Origin: FEN-1219 sp963817615
GTDB lineage: Bacteria; Pseudomonadota; Gammaproteobacteria; Steroidobacterales; Rariloculaceae
NCBI GenBank assembly: GCA_963817615.1
Contig: CAWFPH010000002.1
Span: forward strand, 620,001 to 684,000
Length of the DNA stretch: 64,000 nucleotides
Direction of reading: 5' to 3'
This document shows, one piece after another, positions 1-7,953 of the stretch. The notes below the pieces were generated by a model. The model searched no databases, was not told the origin of the DNA, and worked only from the letters and a program-made list of their open reading frames with translations. Positions within the stretch are counted from its first letter, which is position 1. Every line of letters begins with the position of its first letter. The translations under genes and the position numbers were made by a program.

Positions 1-1319
1 GTGTTCATACCCGCGATCGTGCGCCGGACTGCGTCGCCGCCTTTGTGAGCCACCTCGACGGAATGGCGCGCGACATCGGAGCAGCGCTCCGCGTTGCCCG
101 ATACTTCCTCGATCGACGCGGCCATCCTGGCCATCGACTCGGATGCGGCCGCGGCTTGCTTCGCCTGAGTCTCCGCCGAACGCACCAGATGCCGTGCGCT
201 GCCTTCCGTTTGCTTTGCCGCGGCGTCCACCAAGATCGACGAATCGTTGATCGTCGCGACAAGCTCGCGTAAAGCCTCGATCGCATAGTTGATCGAGTCC
301 GCGATCGCACCCGTGATGTCCTCGGTAACCGTCGCCTGCACCGTTAGGTCGCCGTCGGCCAGGCTCGACAGCTCGTCGAGCAGCCGCAGAATCGCTTGCT
401 GATTGCGCTCGTTCTGCTCCGCTTGGATTTCGGCTGCCCGCCTGAAATCGCGTGCCCGGTAATACGCGAACATCATGAGCAGCATGATCGCGAGAGCAGC
501 GGCGACGAGCAGCAAAGGCAGCCGCGGCAGCAATCCTCCGAGTGAACTGCCGGCACCGGGCCCCGCCGAGTCGAGCAGGCCGGCGGCTGCAGCATCAAGG
601 CCGGCCACCGCAGCGGTCGCGGTCTTGAGCTGCGTTGCGGCGCCCACGACCGTCCCAATTTCAGTGCGCATGTCCGCGAACAGCCGCGCGGCCGCGTCGA
701 GGTTGCCCTGAGCACCCGGACCGCGCACCGGAACGAGGCCGAGACTTGCGTCCTCGCCGCGCAAGCCGCGGATGATTTGATCGAGATATTGCGATGCATC
801 GCCCAGGCGCCCGACAGTCTCGTCGATAGCCGCACCGCGAGCGAGAGCGCGGACATTCTGCTGAACGCCCTCGACGGTGATCTCGAAGCGTTCCAGATAG
901 GGCTTATCCGTAGTGAGATCGGCGGCCGACAGCCCGCTCGCAACATTGCCGGTCGCAGCAAGCAGCTGGGGAGCGAGCTTCTCGATCCGATCCGCGGCGG
1001 CGCGGACGTCGAGCAGCGCCGCACGCGTAGCGATCAGTCGGTCGAGGTTCGCCACCACGGCCTGCCAGCCCGCGCCGGTCTCGCCGGCGGCCCGTTCGAG
1101 GCGAGCGCGAATTTGCGTAAGGCGATCGAACGCGGCCGCATTGCCGACCATTGCCGAGCGTGCATCCGAGCGCGCGGCCTGCGCGAGCGCGACGAGGTCG
1201 TTGTCGCTCGCTCCGCCTCCGCGCTGCAACCACAGCGCGCCGGCCGCGATCGCCAGCAGGATGGCGCAGACCGCGCCGAGCGGCGGCAGGAATTTCGGCC
1301 AGGGGCTCGCTCTAGTCAT
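1..1319 (-). CDS. pilJ: PilJ, Pil-Chp methyl-accepting chemotaxis protein (3' part outside window)
   Basis: Membrane chemoreceptor that passes surface or chemical signals to the ChpA-type kinase controlling type IV pili. The frame starts at the ATG at 1319 and runs off the left edge, so about 439 N-terminal residues are present. Visible are a membrane helix at about residues 8-30, a ~230-residue periplasmic region, a second helix at about 262-284 rich in Leu/Ala/Met, then a HAMP-like segment and the start of the Ala/Glu-rich signalling coiled coil. The hairpin tip that contacts CheW/CheA lies outside. The ATG overlaps the pilI stop (ATGA), and the pilG-pilH-pilI-pilJ order next to gshB matches the Pseudomonas locus, which supports pilJ over a generic chemoreceptor. 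Confidence 0.9.
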   Translation of the reverse strand, partial: MTRASPWPKFLPPLGAVCAILLAIAAGALWLQRGGGASDNDLVALAQAARSDARSAMVGNAAAFDRLTQIRARLERAAGETGAGWQAVVANLDRLIATRAALLDVRAAADRIEKLAPQLLAATGNVASGLSAADLTTDKPYLERFEITVEGVQQNVRALARGAAIDETVGRLGDASQYLDQIIRGLRGEDASLGLVPVRGPGAQGNLDAAARLFADMRTEIGTVVGAATQLKTATAAVAGLDAAAAGLLDSAGPGAGSSLGGLLPRLPLLLVAAALAIMLLMMFAYYRARDFRRAAEIQAEQNERNQQAILRLLDELSSLADGDLTVQATVTEDITGAIADSINYAIEALRELVATINDSSILVDAAAKQTEGSARHLVRSAETQAKQAAAASESMARMAASIEEVSGNAERCSDVARHSVEVAHKGGDAVRRTIAGMN

Positions 1320-1891
1320 TGTATGCCCGATGCCTTCGGCAGCTCGCCGGCGGACAGGAACTGCTGATCCTCGAGCAGCTTCAGCAGACTGAAGCGCGGC
1401 CAAACTTCCGCGCCGCGACGATAGCAGCCCTCGAGGTAATGGTCGCAACGGATCACACCGTGGGGTGCTTCCGCTCGGAACTCATCTGCTCCGAAACGCC
1501 GAAAGCCGACGACCTCGTCGACGATCAAGCCCGTTGGCACCTCGCGGCTGGCGACCACGAGAATGCGCGCCTGCCGGTCGTTGGCTGCACTGCCGGCACC
1601 CAAGAACGATTTCAGATCGACGACGGTCAAGAGCTGTCCGCGCAAGTTCGCGATGCCTCGAAGCCACGGCTTGGCGCCCGGCACGCGCGTCACGTGATCG
1701 GGCAACGGCAGCACCTCGCGAACGTCTGCGCGGCTCGTCACGAAGCGTTCGGCCGCCAAGCGGAAACCGATGCCGACCCATTCATCGGCAGCAGCCGGAG
1801 CACCGTCGCGTGTAGCGATCGCGGCTCGCGCCCTACGCTCGAGCTCGAGCAGCAGGTCGAACGGGCGCTCGGCCAATGCCTGCAAGCTCAA
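1316..1891 (-). CDS. pilI: PilI, CheW-like adaptor of the Pil-Chp system
   Basis: CheW-domain scaffold linking PilJ to the ChpA kinase in the cytoplasm. The 191-residue product carries the CheW fold through residues ~40-180, including WLRGIANLRGQLLTVVDL and VGLRR-like VVGFRRFG segments. No in-frame ATG exists near the expected N-terminus. A TTG at 1891 overlaps the pilH stop as TTGA and is preceded about 8 bases upstream by GGAGG, so I chose it; the second TTG two codons on is possible. The stop overlaps the pilJ start. The open frame continues far upstream inside pilH, but that part does not look like CheW sequence. Confidence 0.88.
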   Translation of the reverse strand: MSLQALAERPFDLLLELERRARAAIATRDGAPAAADEWVGIGFRLAAERFVTSRADVREVLPLPDHVTRVPGAKPWLRGIANLRGQLLTVVDLKSFLGAGSAANDRQARILVVASREVPTGLIVDEVVGFRRFGADEFRAEAPHGVIRCDHYLEGCYRRGAEVWPRFSLLKLLEDQQFLSAGELPKASGIQ

Positions 1892-2271
1892 GCGGTTTGC
1901 CCCTCCGAACGAGCGAGGACTTCCTGTGCTTTCGCGACCAGCACCGCTGCGGTGACCGGTTTCACGAGATAATCGACGGCGCCCTGACGCATGCCCCAGA
2001 TGCGGTCGGTCTCCTGATCCTTGGTGGTAATCATCACAACCGGGATCGACTTCGTTTGTGGGTCGCGGGTGAGCGTGCGGGTGGCCTGAAAGCCATTCAC
2101 GCGCGGCATCACGACATCCATGAAAATCAAATCTGGGCGAACTTCTCGTGCGAGGCTCAGACATTCCGACCCATCCGCAGCGGAGACGGTGTCGAATCCG
2201 TGTCGTTCGAGGGCCGTCTTCAGAACGTGCACCTCGGTCGGTGAATCATCCACGATCATGATCAGCGCCAT
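1888..2271 (-). CDS. pilH: PilH, single-domain CheY-like response regulator
   Basis: Phosphoacceptor receiver protein of Pil-Chp signalling, thought to set pilus retraction and act as a phosphate sink. The 127-residue protein is a complete receiver domain: acidic pair in IVDDS near the N-terminus, phosphoacceptor Asp in FMDVVMPRVNG at about 50-60, Thr in VMITTK, and Lys in YLVKPV. There is no output domain. It follows pilG by 23 bases and its TGA is inside the TTGA that starts pilI. Confidence 0.93.
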   Translation of the reverse strand: MALIMIVDDSPTEVHVLKTALERHGFDTVSAADGSECLSLAREVRPDLIFMDVVMPRVNGFQATRTLTRDPQTKSIPVVMITTKDQETDRIWGMRQGAVDYLVKPVTAAVLVAKAQEVLARSEGQTA

Positions 2272-2294
2272 ACGGCTGCGTCCCGCGCTTCCCG

Positions 2295-2702
2295 CTACTT
2301 GAACACGTGGCTTTGGATGGCGCCGAGCAGCTCGTCCTTGGTGAACGGCTTGGTCAAGTACTGCTCCGAGCCGACGAGCCGGCCGCGAGCACGATCGAAA
2401 AGACCATCCTTGCTCGAGAGCATGATGACGGGCGTGTCCTTGAATACCTTGTTGTGCTTGATTAGGGAACAAGTCTCGTAGCCATCGAGGCGCGGCATCA
2501 TGATGTCGACAAAGATGATGTCTGGACGGTGATCGGCGATCTTCGACAGAGCGTCGAAGCCGTCGACCGCCGTAAATACCTCGCAACCCTCTTTCGCCAG
2601 CAGCGTCTCGGCCGTCCGCCGGATCGTCTTGCTGTCGTCGATCACGAGGATCTTCAACCCCTGCAAGCTGCTCTTCGGGTTCACTGCCCTGCCGCCAGAC
2701 AC
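2295..2702 (-). CDS. pilG: PilG, single-domain CheY-like response regulator
   Basis: First gene of the Pil-Chp operon; PilG promotes pilus extension and adenylate cyclase activation in Pseudomonas. Receiver residues are all present: VIDDSKT, FVDIMMPRLDG with the phosphoacceptor Asp, MLSSK and YLTKPF. The frame is open up to 2783, but a GTG at 2702 has GGAGG six bases upstream and gives 135 residues, the usual PilG length, so I take it as the start; another GTG eight codons later is less well placed. It is divergent from gshB, as in Pseudomonas. Confidence 0.92.
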   Translation of the reverse strand: MSGGRAVNPKSSLQGLKILVIDDSKTIRRTAETLLAKEGCEVFTAVDGFDALSKIADHRPDIIFVDIMMPRLDGYETCSLIKHNKVFKDTPVIMLSSKDGLFDRARGRLVGSEQYLTKPFTKDELLGAIQSHVFK

Positions 2703-2897
2703 TCCGTTCCTCCCGCAGGCCACTTGGTGCCCGATCTCGAATCCGAGCGGGGTAACACTCGGACCCCACGCGCCTTTTAACATATCGGCGGGATGCCTTC
2801 CATCGAGTGGCCCCCGCCGTTTGTGGCCCGCCCTCCGCCAGCCGGCGCTTGCGATTCAGCCGCTCTCGGGCAGGCTCGACCGCCGAGGTATGGTAGC

Positions 2898-2924
2898 GTT
2901 CGCAACTTTGGCCAAACTGCGAAC
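2898..2924. repeat. Inverted repeat upstream of gshB
   Basis: GTTCGCA at 2898-2904 is mirrored by TGCGAAC at 2918-2924, and the centre holds the perfect palindrome TTTGGCCAAA (2907-2916). It ends 29 bases before the gshB ATG and just downstream of a possible -10 (TATGGT, 2889-2894). It could be an operator or a 5'UTR hairpin for gshB; the function is inference. Confidence 0.5.
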
Positions 2925-2953
2925 CCGCACTCAAAACCAAGGGGAACGATTCG

Positions 2954-3934
2954 ATGACGGCAGCCGGGCGCCTGTTGGGTGTCGTGATGGATCCGATCGA
3001 GACCATCAAGCCGAAAAAGGACTCGACGCTCGCGATGTTGCTCGCCGCGCAGCGCAGCGGCTGGAGTCTCGTCTATCTGCGACAGCAGGACCTCTTGGTG
3101 CGCGACGGTGCACCGCTCGGTCAGGGCCGCGTCGTAACCGTGCGCGACGACGAGTCGAGCTGGTTCAGCCTGGGCGAGAAGTGGAATGGCGGTCTCGAGA
3201 CGCTCGACGCACTGCTGATGCGCAAGGACCCCCCGTTCGACATGGAGTACATCTATACGACCTACATCCTCGAGCTCGCCGAGAATCGCGGGTTGTTGGT
3301 CGTCAACAAGCCGGCGAGCCTGCGCGACATCAACGAGAAGGCTTACACGTCGTGGTTTCCCCAGTGCACTCCGCCGACGCTGGTCACGCGCTCACGCGAC
3401 GAGCTGCTCAAGTTTTTGGCGGAGCACGGTAAAATCGTGCTCAAGCCCTTCGACGGGATGGGGGGACGTTCGATATTCATCGTCGCGACGGGCGATCTGA
3501 ACGTCAATGTGATCATCGAGACTTTGACCGACCATGGCGCCCGGTTCACGCTCGCCCAGCGCTACTTGCCCGAGATCGTCGACGGCGACAAGCGCGTGCT
3601 GCTGATCGACGGCGTACCGGTCGACTACGCCCTCGCACGCATTCCGGCGCCCGGCGAGAGCCGCGGCAACCTCGTCATGGGAGCGAAGGGCGAAGGTCGA
3701 CCGTTGACGGTTCGAGATCGGTGGCTGGCCGCGCAGGTCGGCCCGTTGCTGGCCGCGAAGGGAGTGATGTTCGCCGGACTCGACGTAATCGGGGACTATC
3801 TGACCGAGATCAACGTCACGAGTCCGACGGGGATTCGTGAACTCGATCGCCAGTTCGGGATCGACATCGCTGCTAGGCTCATGCAGGCGATCGAACGCAC
3901 GCTCGCCGACCGCTCACGAGCGCCTCCGTTATAA
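2954..3934 (+). CDS. gshB: Glutathione synthetase
   Basis: ATP-dependent ligase joining gamma-glutamylcysteine and glycine, the second step of glutathione synthesis, in the cytoplasm. The 326-residue length fits the bacterial family (~315). Diagnostic stretches include LGVVMDP at the N-terminus, LMRKDPPFD, VNKPASLRD, LKPFDGMGG (ATP-grasp glycine loop), GDKRVLLIDG, LARIPA and the C-terminal TEINVTSPTGIRE. The ATG at 2954 has GGGGA about 8 bases upstream; the later Met is inside the conserved N-terminal strand, so the first is preferred. It is divergent from the pil operon and followed by tonB. Confidence 0.96.
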   Translation: MTAAGRLLGVVMDPIETIKPKKDSTLAMLLAAQRSGWSLVYLRQQDLLVRDGAPLGQGRVVTVRDDESSWFSLGEKWNGGLETLDALLMRKDPPFDMEYIYTTYILELAENRGLLVVNKPASLRDINEKAYTSWFPQCTPPTLVTRSRDELLKFLAEHGKIVLKPFDGMGGRSIFIVATGDLNVNVIIETLTDHGARFTLAQRYLPEIVDGDKRVLLIDGVPVDYALARIPAPGESRGNLVMGAKGEGRPLTVRDRWLAAQVGPLLAAKGVMFAGLDVIGDYLTEINVTSPTGIRELDRQFGIDIAARLMQAIERTLADRSRAPPL

Positions 3935-3964
3935 TCGCGCACACGCGCCCGAGGTGGAATTGCG

Positions 3965-4855
3965 TTGAAACCAATTCCTAGGCCAGCTCAGATCACGGAT
4001 CGTTTGGGCTCGACGTTGTTCGTCGCGGCCCTCGTCCACGGCGTCGTGATCCTGGGGGTGACGTTCACCGCCGGTTCGCTGACAGGCGACCACCCGCTAC
4101 CCCCGCTCAGCGTCACGCTCGTCGTCGGGGATCGCGACGACGCAGAACCCGCTGACCGCGCCGACTTCCTCGCCAACGTCAGCCGCCGCGGCGGCGGAGA
4201 GGTAGCCCATGGAGAAAGACCGACGACAGCGCTCGCCGCTCGGACTCCCCCGCAGCTCGGCGATCCGAACGGCACCGCGCTCACGGTCGGCACCCCTCAT
4301 GATGCGCCGCCGAACGAGGCTCGCATCACATCGAGAGGGTCTTCCGACGAGCAAGTGCCCGCGCGGGCGACCCCCGACGTCGACCCCACGACGATGCCGG
4401 AGAAGCCCGCGCTCTCGCTCGATCGCGCGACGCAGCAGACCCTCGCTAGCGAGATCGATCTGCGTGCCGAGTTGCCGGCCATCGGCGACCGAACGCTGGT
4501 CGCTACGCCGAGCACGCGACGATCGGATCTCGCAGAGTATCTCGAAGGCTGGCGGCGACGTGTCGAACGAATCGGCACTGCCAATTACCCGGCGGCGTAT
4601 CTAGGCCGTCTGAGCGTCGGCCGACCTACGCTCGAGGTCGCGATTGACCGCGACGGAGACATCCAAGGCATCGTTGTGCGCCACTCTTCGGGGGACAAGG
4701 CGCTCGACCAGGCGGCGCTCAAAATCCTGCGCCTCGCCGCACCCTTCGAGCCGCTGCCGCCGAAGATCAGAGAACGATACGATACGCTGCGCTTCGCCTA
4801 CGAGTGGGACTTCTTCAACGGCGCGCATGCCGACCGAGCCGAACCGAGCCGCTGA
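3965..4855 (+). CDS. TonB-like energy transducer
   Basis: Periplasm-spanning protein of the TonB type, which couples the proton motive force to outer membrane transporters with ExbB/ExbD. It has one N-terminal membrane helix (about residues 16-37), a ~150-residue linker rich in Ala/Arg/Pro/Thr without classic Pro-Lys repeats, and a C-terminal TonB domain from about residue 195 (YPAAYLGRLSVGRPTLEV, then DKALDQAALKILRLAAPFEPLP). Start is a TTG with GAGGTGGA about 7 bases upstream. ExbB/ExbD are not nearby; the gshB-tonB-yqgE-ruvX order is known from Pseudomonas, where the homologue is tonB3, linked to twitching. Confidence 0.85.
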   Translation: MKPIPRPAQITDRLGSTLFVAALVHGVVILGVTFTAGSLTGDHPLPPLSVTLVVGDRDDAEPADRADFLANVSRRGGGEVAHGERPTTALAARTPPQLGDPNGTALTVGTPHDAPPNEARITSRGSSDEQVPARATPDVDPTTMPEKPALSLDRATQQTLASEIDLRAELPAIGDRTLVATPSTRRSDLAEYLEGWRRRVERIGTANYPAAYLGRLSVGRPTLEVAIDRDGDIQGIVVRHSSGDKALDQAALKILRLAAPFEPLPPKIRERYDTLRFAYEWDFFNGAHADRAEPSR

Positions 4856-4920
4856 GCTTGCCGGCACCCGAGATGCTACGATAGCGGCTCCGTCGGCGCA
4901 CGCGGAGCCAAAATATAGTG

Positions 4921-5475
4921 ATGCGGTCGCTCCAAGATCACTTCTTGATCGCAATGCCGGCGATGGGCGATCCGAACTTCAATGAGACGGTCACCTACGT
5001 CTGTCGGCACGATGCGTCGGGCGCATTGGGGGTTGTGATCAACCGGCTCGCTGATCTTTCGCTGGGCGAAGTGTTTGCCCAACTCGAAATCGCTTTGCCC
5101 AATCGGAACCAGGCCGACGCGCCCGTGCTGCGGGGCGGTCCCGTCGAACCGGAACGTGGCTTCGTCTTGCACCGCGCTGCCGGATCTTATGAACGCACTC
5201 TCGAGGGCGGCACCACCATACGTGTGACGGTTTCGCCCGACATCCTCGCGGCCATCGCGCGGGGCGAGGGGCCCGAGCAGGCTCTGCTCGCGCTCGGCTA
5301 TGCGGGCTGGGGATCCGGGCAGCTTGAAGCCGAGCTGCGTGCGAACGCATGGCTCACCGTGCCAGCGGAGCCCGGCATCCTCTTCGATACTCCGATCGAG
5401 CAGCGTTGGGCGTCGGCACTCGGATTGCCCGGAGTGGACATCCATTCGATTACGAACTATGCCGGACACGCCTAA
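4921..5475 (+). CDS. yqgE: YqgE/AlgH family protein (UPF0301)
   Basis: Conserved cytoplasmic protein of unknown biochemical role; in Pseudomonas it is called AlgH. The 184-residue product has the family signature: LQDHFLIAMPAMGDPNF at the start, then GALGVVINR, VLRGGPVEPERGFVLH and GYAGWGSGQLEAEL. Either the ATG at 4921 or the GTG just before it could initiate. It precedes ruvX by about 20 bases, the usual pairing in Gammaproteobacteria and the main hint of a shared operon. Confidence 0.93.
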   Translation: MRSLQDHFLIAMPAMGDPNFNETVTYVCRHDASGALGVVINRLADLSLGEVFAQLEIALPNRNQADAPVLRGGPVEPERGFVLHRAAGSYERTLEGGTTIRVTVSPDILAAIARGEGPEQALLALGYAGWGSGQLEAELRANAWLTVPAEPGILFDTPIEQRWASALGLPGVDIHSITNYAGHA

Positions 5476-5498
5476 GCACCGGCGGAGATCGCTGAGTG

Positions 5499-5930
5499 AT
5501 GCAAGGTGAGGGTCCGCCGGGCATGCTGCTCGCATTCGACTTCGGACTGCGGCGGCTCGGCGTGGCAACCGCGAACCTGACGACGCGAACCGCTTCGCCG
5601 CTCACGACGCTGCGCGTGGACCGTGACGTTCCATGGGCAGAGATCGATCGTGTAGTTGGCGACTGGCAACCGACACATCTCGTCGTAGGATTGCCCGAGG
5701 GCGAAGGTGCGGCGCCGATCGCTCGGCGTATCCGCGCCTTCGTCGCAGGGCTGCGCGAACGCTACCGGTTGCCGGTCGAAACCGTCGACGAGACCCTGAC
5801 CTCCGTTGCGGCGGAAAGCGAGATCGTGGCCGGGCGACGCTCGGGATATCTGCGACGACGCGTTGGTCGCGATCGAACCGACCGCGTCGCGGCCTGCCTG
5901 ATCGCCGAGCAATGGCTGAATGGCCGCTGA
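5499..5930 (+). CDS. ruvX: Holliday junction resolvase-like RuvX (YqgF)
   Basis: RNase H-fold putative nuclease linked to pre-16S rRNA 5'-end processing. About 143 residues, the family norm. Key acidic positions are visible in LAFDFGLRRLGVA near the N-terminus, in VVGLPEG and in VETVDETLTSV, and near the C-terminus in RDRTDRVAACLIAEQW. The ATG at 5499 follows a GTG and lies about 10 bases after GGAGA. The 3' end overlaps the next gene by 11 bases, indicating cotranscription. Confidence 0.92.
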   Translation: MQGEGPPGMLLAFDFGLRRLGVATANLTTRTASPLTTLRVDRDVPWAEIDRVVGDWQPTHLVVGLPEGEGAAPIARRIRAFVAGLRERYRLPVETVDETLTSVAAESEIVAGRRSGYLRRRVGRDRTDRVAACLIAEQWLNGR

Positions 5931-6831
5931 GCCGAACGGAGCAACCGCGGCCGTGACCCGTCAATCGAATCGCGCCACCGTGGCGCTAGAAGACGCGCCG
6001 ATCCTCGACCAGCAGGAGTTTGCGGGAAACCAGCACATTCTCCGCGTGCACGCTCCTCGTGCCGCAGCGCGAGCAGCACCCGGAACCTTCGCGCACATTT
6101 CATGCGACCCTTCAGTACGCCTGCGGCGCCCGCTGTCGATCATGCGCGCAAGCTCGACCGAGGGCTGGCTCGAGTTCCTCTACAAGCCTCGCGGGGACGG
6201 GCTCGAGAAGCTCGCGCGGCGTCGCCGCGGCGAAATCCTGAGCGTCCTCGCGCCCATAGGCCGCGGCTTCTCCCCGCTGCCGAATCGACCGCGCTGGATT
6301 GCGCTCGGCGGGGGAGTCGGCATTCCGCCGATGATCTTCCTCGCCGAGCATGCACGCACCCAACCCGAGGTTGCGATGCTCGTGGTAATGGGCTCGGAGC
6401 TGCCGTTCCCGTTCGAGCTCTGTCCGTCGCAGCTCGCGACCCCGGGCATCTGCACGGATGCCTCTCACGCGGTCGCACTGTTGGAAGGTTGGGGAATACC
6501 GTCGCGGCTCGCGAGCAACGCGGGGTTGCCCGGTTGTCATCGCGGCTTCGTGACGGACGCGGCCCGCGACTTCCTCCGAGCGTTGCCAGCGGAGCAACTG
6601 GCGGAGAGCCAGCTTCTCGGCTGCGGACCGAGCCCGATGCTCCAGGCGTTGGCTGCACTCGCACGCGATTTCGACCTCCCCTGCCAAGTCGCGCTCGAAG
6701 AGTTCATGGCCTGTGGCATCGGCGGATGCGCGGGCTGCAATGTTCTCGTCCAAAGCCCTGAAGGGCCGGCGATGAAACGCGTCTGTGTTGACGGGCCCGT
6801 CTTCGACGCGTCGGCCGTGTTCCCTGCGTGA
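5920..6831 (+). CDS. PyrK-like FAD/2Fe-2S electron transfer subunit
   Basis: Ferredoxin-NADP reductase-type protein like the electron-transfer subunit (PyrK) of class 1B dihydroorotate dehydrogenase. The 303-residue sequence shows an FAD-binding barrel (RLRRPLSIMRA), a nucleotide-binding segment (ALGGGVGIPPMIFLA), CGPSPML, and the C-terminal cluster ligands in ACGIGGCAGC followed by RVCVDGPVF, four Cys spaced as in PyrK. It overlaps ruvX, where many gammaproteobacteria have pyrB instead. No pyrD of class 1B is in the window, so its electron acceptor is unknown. A sulfhydrogenase- or glutamate synthase-type partner is possible. Confidence 0.8.
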   Translation: MAAEPNGATAAVTRQSNRATVALEDAPILDQQEFAGNQHILRVHAPRAAARAAPGTFAHISCDPSVRLRRPLSIMRASSTEGWLEFLYKPRGDGLEKLARRRRGEILSVLAPIGRGFSPLPNRPRWIALGGGVGIPPMIFLAEHARTQPEVAMLVVMGSELPFPFELCPSQLATPGICTDASHAVALLEGWGIPSRLASNAGLPGCHRGFVTDAARDFLRALPAEQLAESQLLGCGPSPMLQALAALARDFDLPCQVALEEFMACGIGGCAGCNVLVQSPEGPAMKRVCVDGPVFDASAVFPA

Positions 6832-6864
6832 CCCTGCCGGTGCGATACCAGGAAGCTCAGCCCC

Positions 6865-7920
6865 TCAGCCGAAGTTGATCTTTGCTTCGAGATTGCTTCG
6901 GGAGTCAGCGTTCGACAGCGCTTCCTCCATGCTGATCGCGGCGCGCCGATACAGGTCGAAGAGAGCCTGATCGAAGCTCTGCATACCGGGCTCCTTGGTG
7001 TCCTTGAAAGCCTCCTTTACGCCGCTGATGTCGCCTTTGAGGATCATCTCCGAGATGTGAGGCGTATTCAGCATGATCTCGACCGCCGCGACGCGCTTGC
7101 CTTCCTTCGAGCGTACCAGCCGCTGCGAGATGATCACTCGCACGTACTGCGCAAGGTCCATCAGCACTTGCCTGTGCTGATCGTTGGGATACATGTTGAT
7201 GATGCGGTCTAGCGTTTCCGGCGAATTGTTCGCGTGCAGCGTGGCGATCGCGAGGTGACCCGTACCGGCAAGATCGATTGCCGCCTGCATCGTCTCGCGA
7301 TCGCGGATCTCACCGATCAATATGACGTCCGGCGCCTCGCGCATCGCACTACGTAGCGCGCGATGATACGAATGAGTGTCAAGGCCGACCTCTCTCTGGT
7401 TGACGATCGACTTGTGGTTCGAGTGCAAGAACTCGATCGGGTCCTCGATGGTCACGATGTGCGAGGAGGAGTTCTTGTTCCGATAGTCGATCATCGCGGC
7501 GAGCGTAGTCGACTTGCCAGACCCGCTCGCGCCGACCATGAGGATCAGCCCGCGGCGGAGCATGATCATGTCCTTGAGGATGTCCGGCATTCCGAGCGCG
7601 TCGAGCTGCGGTAGCTCCGGCGTTATGAAGCGGAGCACCATCGCGACATTGCCGCGCTGATGGAAAACGTTGACCCGGAATCGACCGAGACCAGGCTCCG
7701 AAAGGGCGAAGTCGATCTCGAGATCTCGCGTGAAAGTTTCGAGCTGCTGCTCATTCATGAGCTCCAACGCAGCCTGACGTACCATCTTGGGCGAGAGCTC
7801 GACCTGGTTCACCGGCATGATCTTGCCGTCGATCTTGATCATCACCGGCGAATAGGTCGTGAAGAAGAGGTCCGAAGCCCTCTTGTCGACCATCAGCTTG
7901 AACAGCGGTTTGACGTTCAT
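6865..7920 (-). CDS. Second PilU-like type IV pilus retraction ATPase
   Basis: Hexameric PilT-family ATPase acting at the cytoplasmic base of the type IV pilus. 351 residues; Walker A GASGSGKST at about 130-138, Asp box IVTIEDPIEF, Walker B region APDVILIGEIRD, and His box LAGTGHLAIATLHANN, where PilT and PilU in this locus have AETGHL, so a conserved Glu is replaced by Gly. It lies 33 bases after pilU and is closer to PilU than to PilT in the residues around the Walker motifs. It is a third paralogue in a pilT-pilU-pilU-like array; whether it is an active motor is not shown. Confidence 0.88.
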   Translation of the reverse strand: MNVKPLFKLMVDKRASDLFFTTYSPVMIKIDGKIMPVNQVELSPKMVRQAALELMNEQQLETFTRDLEIDFALSEPGLGRFRVNVFHQRGNVAMVLRFITPELPQLDALGMPDILKDMIMLRRGLILMVGASGSGKSTTLAAMIDYRNKNSSSHIVTIEDPIEFLHSNHKSIVNQREVGLDTHSYHRALRSAMREAPDVILIGEIRDRETMQAAIDLAGTGHLAIATLHANNSPETLDRIINMYPNDQHRQVLMDLAQYVRVIISQRLVRSKEGKRVAAVEIMLNTPHISEMILKGDISGVKEAFKDTKEPGMQSFDQALFDLYRRAAISMEEALSNADSRSNLEAKINFG

Positions 7921-7953
7921 GTCGCCGCGTCGGGACCGAGAAATGCCGCCGCG

